From positions 1 to 10,697 of the forward strand of contig CALLDA010000040.1 of the NCBI GenBank assembly GCA_937998635.1: a DNA stretch of 10,697 nt, read 5' to 3'. The notes below the pieces were generated by a model. It saw nothing but the letters and a program-made list of their open reading frames with translations. It ran no database searches and was not told the origin of the DNA. The translations under genes were made by a program, and so were the position numbers. Source of the DNA: an uncultured Pseudomonadales bacterium (GTDB lineage: Bacteria > Pseudomonadota > Gammaproteobacteria > Pseudomonadales > Porticoccaceae). Below are positions 7,427 through 10,697 of the stretch, piece by piece. How positions within the stretch are numbered: the stretch's first letter is position 1; every line of letters begins with the position of its first letter.

Positions 7427-7942
7427 TTATTCCTCCGCCTGAGTTGTGGGTGCGTCTGCCGCTGGTACTTCAGAAGCTTCTTCGCTTACTTCCCCAGTCA
7501 CTTCAGGAGCTGCTGCTTCAGCGGCTGCCTTCGCTTCGGCTTCAGCTCTATCACTGGCTTCTTTCGCGGCGGCGCGCTCGGTTTCACGACGTTGGCGGCT
7601 TTCTTTTTCAGCTTTATCGGCTACTTCGGCTTTGTAAAGATCTGTCTCTTCAGTCACTGGGCCATCACGCTTAATGACTAGATTGCGCAATACCGCATCG
7701 TTGTAACGGAAAATAGAAGACAGCTCATTAAGCTCTTCCTGACCACATTCCACGTTCATCATCACATAGTGGGCTTTATGGATCTTATTGATCGGGTAGG
7801 CTAACTGTCGGCGACCCCAATCTTCGCAACGGTGCACTGCACCGCCGCCTGTAGTCACTATGTTGGTGTAACGTTCGATCATGCCCGGCACCTGTTCACT
7901 TTGATCAGGATGGACGATAAATACGATTTCGTAATGTCGCAT
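7427..7942 (-). CDS. rpsF: 30S ribosomal protein S6 with a long acidic/Ala-rich tail
   Basis: S6 is a small-subunit platform protein that binds 16S rRNA only together with S18. Residues 1-96 form the usual fold: MRHYEIVFIVHPDQSEQVPGM, EDWGRRQLAYPI at 40-51, HKAHYVMMNVE, and FRYNDAVLRNLVI. The product is 171 residues against about 131-135 in E. coli; the excess is a low-complexity tail (about 97-171) with a charged helical stretch (KAEKESRQRRETERAAAKEA) and then a disordered Ala/Glu/Pro part ending AEE. In E. coli, RimK adds glutamates to the S6 C-terminus, and this acidic end would suit such an enzyme, though none is seen here. GAGGAG stands 5 bases before the ATG. It heads the rpsF-rpsR-DUF2232-rplI-dnaB cluster and has its own promoter and leader upstream. 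Confidence 0.98.
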   Translation of the reverse strand: MRHYEIVFIVHPDQSEQVPGMIERYTNIVTTGGGAVHRCEDWGRRQLAYPINKIHKAHYVMMNVECGQEELNELSSIFRYNDAVLRNLVIKRDGPVTEETDLYKAEVADKAEKESRQRRETERAAAKEASDRAEAEAKAAAEAAAPEVTGEVSEEASEVPAADAPTTQAEE

Positions 7943-8029
7943 TGTTGCTCCTCTAGGGTTTAGCTACCTGGCGTAAAAAAGTTACCCAGTGCAGCAAGGA
8001 GTGCCCGCAAACAGGGTTCACGGACAAGG
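7943..8029 (-). promoter_or_regulatory. rpsF leader with candidate S6:S18-binding hairpin
   Basis: The predicted transcript has an untranslated leader of about 87 nt. In it, minus-strand GTG-AA-CCC (8021-8014) can pair with GGG-CAC (8006-8001) around a 7-base loop, leaving an AA bulge, and the trinucleotide CCG lies at 8023-8021 at the base. Many bacteria carry an rpsF leader hairpin with a conserved CCG that the S6:S18 pair binds to repress its own translation. The location fits that family, but the detailed fold does not clearly match, so this is a candidate only. Confidence 0.3.
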
Positions 8030-8035
8030 GCGCGC

Positions 8036-8064
8036 ATTCTCTGGTAAGCCCGCTAGAATGGCAA
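8036..8064 (-). promoter_or_regulatory. Sigma70-like promoter for the rpsF operon
   Basis: On the minus strand TTGCCA (8064-8059, 5 of 6 to the -35 consensus) is followed after exactly 17 bases by GAGAAT (8041-8036, 4 of 6 to -10). The next bases, GCGCGCC, form a GC-rich discriminator, which is typical of ribosomal promoters under stringent control by ppGpp/DksA. Transcription would begin near 8029. Position ahead of the ribosomal cluster supports it. Confidence 0.55.
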
Positions 8065-8128
8065 ATAGATATCCAGCCTGAGAACACCTGGCATGGATTA
8101 GCGAAGGGTGGCAAACAGGCACAAGACG

Positions 8129-9040
8129 CTACTGGACATGTACCATGACTTTGCGCATACCCTCAACGGCTAAAGGAGCGCCCGCGTAGGCAAAAGCCGT
8201 CAACATCAATTCTTGCAATTCGACTGTCGTCACCCCGTGACGAAGCGCAGCTGGGACGTGAATATCCAGCTCATCACCTCGACCCAGTGCCGTCAATACT
8301 GAAACCACCAGCAAACTGCGATCACGACGGGATAGCTGCGGTCGCGCCCAGACTTCCCCAAAAGCGAAATCGATACCGTATTCGCCCAGCGGCCCCAGTT
8401 TACCGGCCATCGCCGCCAGCACTTCGTCTGGATTTGGCGCATCGTTACCGGATAAGCGGCCCATCACTTCCGCGCCCCGGGCTCGACGCTCAGCATTACT
8501 AAAACGCTCTGAACCAGTAAAGCCACCTGGACCGGGCCCATGCCCAAGTTCAGCAAGAATTCGATTGGTCTCAGCCATCGCATCAAGGGCTCTTGGGAAG
8601 CCAGCATAAGCCGCCAGATGAGTCATGATTTCGCGAATTTCAACTGCACTAAGACCGTGATTCAGTCCGCCAGGAACATAGTAGGCCAACTGATTGGTTT
8701 GATGCAGGGCACCGAGCATCGCCAGAACAATCAGGTTTCTATCGCGTCGACTCAGTTGCTCACGGCTCCAGATATCGCCCATCACGAAATCCACTGCAAA
8801 TGAACCCAACGCGCCGTACTCTCGCTCAAGGGTGTTGGCGAGCTTTTGCGGATTATCCGTAGCGGTCAGCGTACCGAGCACATCGAGACCTCGTTGGCGG
8901 CGTAAAACATGATCCGCTGGTGTCGTCCCAGAATCTTTAGCAACATTCGAAGACGGCAGAGCTGCATCCCCGGCATAACAGCTAGAAACGAGCGATAAAA
9001 CACAGATTGAGGAAAATATAAATCGCTTAAAATTATTCAT
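8129..9040 (-). CDS. Exported protein with two carboxymuconolactone-decarboxylase-like domains
   Basis: The 303-residue product starts with a signal sequence: basic MNNFKR, then a hydrophobic run to about residue 20. VSSC at 18-21 fits a lipobox, with Cys21 the possible lipid anchor; CYA at 21-23 could instead be a signal peptidase I site. After a short linker come two related halves, about 47-165 and 184-300. Both contain RR-x-RG at the start, GxLG...DF..G..W, QLSRRDR (96-101, 236-241), HG (128-129, 268-269), VE[IL][RQ]E[IL]M and AYAG. This is a tandem duplication of the CMD fold (PF02627-type). Gamma-carboxymuconolactone decarboxylase acts in cytoplasmic protocatechuate breakdown, but export makes that role unlikely here. 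The AhpD-type CxxC redox pair is absent. The start has GAGAG 6 bases upstream. It lies 64 bp behind the thioesterase gene and may be cotranscribed. Substrate unknown. Confidence 0.85.
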   Translation of the reverse strand: MNNFKRFIFSSICVLSLVSSCYAGDAALPSSNVAKDSGTTPADHVLRRQRGLDVLGTLTATDNPQKLANTLEREYGALGSFAVDFVMGDIWSREQLSRRDRNLIVLAMLGALHQTNQLAYYVPGGLNHGLSAVEIREIMTHLAAYAGFPRALDAMAETNRILAELGHGPGPGGFTGSERFSNAERRARGAEVMGRLSGNDAPNPDEVLAAMAGKLGPLGEYGIDFAFGEVWARPQLSRRDRSLLVVSVLTALGRGDELDIHVPAALRHGVTTVELQELMLTAFAYAGAPLAVEGMRKVMVHVQ

Positions 9041-9104
9041 TTAATACTCTCTTTTTTATTAGTAGTCAGGTTTTATCCCTTATCAGTAAAATGCCGCAAC
9101 AGGA

Positions 9105-9920
9105 CTATTTCGGCAATCGATATTTAGCGGTTTGCCTGGCGACAGCGATAATTTCATCTTCACTATCCCAGAGCAGGCATTCTTCATTAACAATGCCCTC
9201 GGTAATAAAGTTTGTCCGAAAGATGCACCGCAAAGGCCCAGAGCAAGGCATCTGATGTAACTGGACCGATAGCTCCAGTGTCGGCACCCAGCCTTCGCGC
9301 CCATAGATAGAAAATACTGGCGGCGGTAAAGCATCTGAGAACATTACCATTGAAAACAGGTCTTTTTCGCTGCCGTCGGCAAAATCAAGCCAGCCCTTCC
9401 AGGTACCTGAGCCGTCAGGTTCTCCTTCGAGCGATCTAACATTGAGTGCTTCCATACGTTGGAGCATTTGCTTGCGAAACGGTTGATTGGCCGGATAGGG
9501 CAAATCGTCACATTGATCGACACTGAGCATATCGGGTATCGGCTCAAAATTTTGAGTTTCGCCACGTTGTTGCGCCATATCGCCGTAAGTGCCGGTCACC
9601 TGAATCTTCAGCTCGCCATTTTGTATAAGCTTGACCACACCAGAGGAACTACCACCGCCTTTACGCAATATCTCGACCTCACAACGTACCGGCCCCACTT
9701 CTGTACGAGCCAGAAAATGCCCGGTTACCGTTACTGGATCTGGGTGGGGCAAAGCTGCACCGAGCACCCGCGCGCCCACCGCCATGGCGTAACCGCCGTT
9801 CAAAGTTTGGCCGATCAACCAGTCCGCAGAAAAATTTCCCTCCCAGACATTGTCTTCAATCCGCTTAATCGCCGTCGCTTGCGCAAAGCCACCTTGTGGA
9901 GGCTGAATCACCTTATTCAA
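9105..9920 (-). CDS. Acyl-CoA thioesterase family protein (double hotdog), probable TTG start
   Basis: The protein resembles TesB-like/4HBT_3 thioesterases, which hydrolyse acyl-CoA to free acid and CoA in the cytoplasm. With the chosen start it is 271 residues, the usual size for two fused hotdog folds. Seen features are WLIGQTLNGGYAMAVGARV at 34-52, where the NGGY motif begins the central helix of the first hotdog; HPDPVTVTGHFLARTEVGP, a family-typical strand; and a second half containing SDALPPPVF and WVPTLELSVQLH. I chose TTG at 9920 because a strong AAGGAG lies 6 bases before it, whereas the ATG at 9965 has no ribosome site and would add 15 residues unlike the family. The next possible start, GTG at 9911, is too far from AAGGAG. 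It is divergent from the dienoyl-CoA isomerase gene and upstream of the CMD gene. Substrate chain length cannot be told. Confidence 0.82.
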   Translation of the reverse strand: MNKVIQPPQGGFAQATAIKRIEDNVWEGNFSADWLIGQTLNGGYAMAVGARVLGAALPHPDPVTVTGHFLARTEVGPVRCEVEILRKGGGSSSGVVKLIQNGELKIQVTGTYGDMAQQRGETQNFEPIPDMLSVDQCDDLPYPANQPFRKQMLQRMEALNVRSLEGEPDGSGTWKGWLDFADGSEKDLFSMVMFSDALPPPVFSIYGREGWVPTLELSVQLHQMPCSGPLRCIFRTNFITEGIVNEECLLWDSEDEIIAVARQTAKYRLPK

Positions 9921-10132
9921 TCTGATCTCCTTTAGAATTCTGTTATCTGCAAGAACTATTCGCATGATTCATGGCTAGCACTTTAATTCAGCCGCCCTGC
10001 ATCTGCCAAGTTGAGTCATCCTAAGTCATAATGACTGATAACAAATTAGCCATTGATGTCTTGGCAACACAAATGCCTAAACTACATTGATTGCCAAACA
10101 ACTAGAACAATAAGCCTAGTCAGGAGCCAGCC
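9921..10132. promoter_or_regulatory. Divergent control region with inverted repeats
   Basis: This 212-bp gap lies between two genes read outward and must hold promoters for both. AGTCA-TAA-TGACT is an inverted repeat at 10024-10036, with a further AGTCAT copy at 10014-10019 in direct orientation. TTGGCAA (10061-10067) and TTGCCAA (10091-10097) form a second exact 7-bp inverted pair 30 bp apart. A weak plus-strand promoter could be TTGGCA, 16 bp, TACATT (10061-10088), overlapping that pair. The arrangement suits a regulator acting on acyl-CoA genes, such as a TetR/FadR-like protein, but no known consensus is matched. Confidence 0.4.
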
Positions 10133-10697
10133 ATGACACCCACCTACACCACCTTATCTCTCGAACTCAACGATAACATCGCTCACCTTCAACTCAACCG
10201 GCCAGACCGCGCCAATGCCATTAATCAACCTATGTGGCAGGAGCTGGGCGAGGCAATGGCCTGGATAGACAACACGCCTGAGGTTCGGGTGGTGGTACTT
10301 AGCGGCAATGGCAAACACTTCTGTGCGGGTATTGATCTGACTATGCTTAACGAATTGATCGATGATTCGATTAGCTGTGAAGGTCGCAAGCGGGAAGCCC
10401 TGCGTCTTGAGATCCTCTGGCTGCAGCGGCAATTAACTGCCATCGCGAATTGTCGCAAACCGGTTCTTGCGGCCATCCACGGCGCCTGTGTCGGCGGTGC
10501 TATCGATATGGTTACTGCCTGTGATATGCGTTATTGCACCGAAGATACGACATTTTCTATCAAGGAAATTGACATCGGCATTGTTGCCGATGTCGGCACT
10601 TTGCAACGCTTACCCCGCTTAATCGGCGATGGGCTTATGCGCGAACTGGCTTATACGGGGCGTAATTTTGATGGTCAAGAAGCAACATCAATGGGCC
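10133..10697 (+). CDS. Crotonase, probable delta(3,5)-delta(2,4)-dienoyl-CoA isomerase, 3' end cut by window edge
   Basis: 188 residues are present; full crotonases are about 260-275. The family normally shifts double bonds or hydrates enoyl-CoA in beta-oxidation. Seen are LNRPDRANAI at 21-30, the first oxyanion-hole segment HFCAGIDL at 62-69, and the second, HGACVGGAID at 116-125. The stretch CDMRYCTEDTTFSIKEIDIG followed by IVADVGTLQRLPRLIG is very like eukaryotic ECH1. The three acidic residues known from rat ECH1 (Asp176, Glu196, Asp204) correspond to Asp125, Glu145 and Asp153 here, with the same spacing. That pattern marks dienoyl-CoA isomerase, which lets unsaturated fatty acids with odd-position double bonds enter beta-oxidation. 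AGGAG lies 6 bases before the ATG. It is divergent from the thioesterase, and the shared region suggests common control. Confidence 0.92.
   Translation, partial: MTPTYTTLSLELNDNIAHLQLNRPDRANAINQPMWQELGEAMAWIDNTPEVRVVVLSGNGKHFCAGIDLTMLNELIDDSISCEGRKREALRLEILWLQRQLTAIANCRKPVLAAIHGACVGGAIDMVTACDMRYCTEDTTFSIKEIDIGIVADVGTLQRLPRLIGDGLMRELAYTGRNFDGQEATSMG

Noticed and set aside
8065..8128. Terminator between the CMD gene and the rpsF promoter
   Set aside because: CCAG...CTGG can pair only over 4 bp and no T tract follows, so readthrough into rpsF cannot be excluded.
8129..9040. AhpD-like peroxidase activity for the CMD protein
   Set aside because: The CxxC redox pair is absent; the only cysteine is Cys21 at the signal cleavage region.
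9105..9334. Second minus-strand frame within the thioesterase 3' half, as if a frameshift
   Set aside because: The main thioesterase frame is intact to its stop with family-like sequence throughout, so no frameshift is needed.
9459..9935. 158-codon open frame on the plus strand
   Set aside because: Antisense shadow of the thioesterase gene; its product resembles no family and it has no supporting start signal.

Overview
This window looks like chromosomal DNA from a gammaproteobacterium of roughly 50% GC. The reasons are the close match of S6, S18, L9, DnaB and PanD to gammaproteobacterial forms, and the order rpsF-rpsR-membrane protein-rplI-dnaB, which Pseudomonas-like bacteria share. A marine member of the Cellvibrionales/Pseudomonadales is my guess, not something the sequence proves. 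Nothing here suggests a mobile element, CRISPR array, prophage, tRNA or rRNA.

Layout, left to right. The first 9.9 kb is read entirely from the minus strand. At 1-713 is the main part of a short-chain dehydrogenase/reductase that runs off the left edge. At 822-2759 is acs, acetyl-CoA synthetase. At 2936-4234 is the panC-panD pair for pantothenate and hence CoA synthesis, closed by a hairpin terminator near 2880-2898. At 4328-7942 is the ribosomal/replication cluster: rpsF (S6), rpsR (S18), a DUF2232-type membrane protein, rplI (L9) and dnaB. A good sigma70-like promoter with a GC-rich discriminator lies ahead of rpsF at 8036-8064. At 8129-9040 is an exported protein made of two carboxymuconolactone-decarboxylase-like halves. 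At 9105-9920 is an acyl-CoA thioesterase-family protein that probably starts at TTG. A 212-bp divergent control region with inverted repeats separates it from a plus-strand gene at 10133 that runs off the right edge; that gene is a crotonase with the catalytic signature of delta(3,5)-delta(2,4)-dienoyl-CoA isomerase.

How the genes fit together. The right end (thioesterase, dienoyl-CoA isomerase) points to acyl-CoA or unsaturated fatty-acid metabolism. The middle is core translation and replication machinery. The left end makes the CoA precursor pantothenate and charges acetate with CoA. Pseudomonas keeps panB-panC-panD-pgi-acs together. Here panB and pgi are absent and panCD-acs sits directly behind dnaB, so a junction between two conserved blocks lies near 4235-4327.

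I found no convincing undescribed system. The points most worth a second look are the exported duplicated CMD protein, the long Ala/Glu tail of S6 whose last codons double as the rpsR ribosome binding site, the operator-like repeats in the divergent region, and short tandem duplications at both ends of dnaB and ahead of the dehydrogenase.
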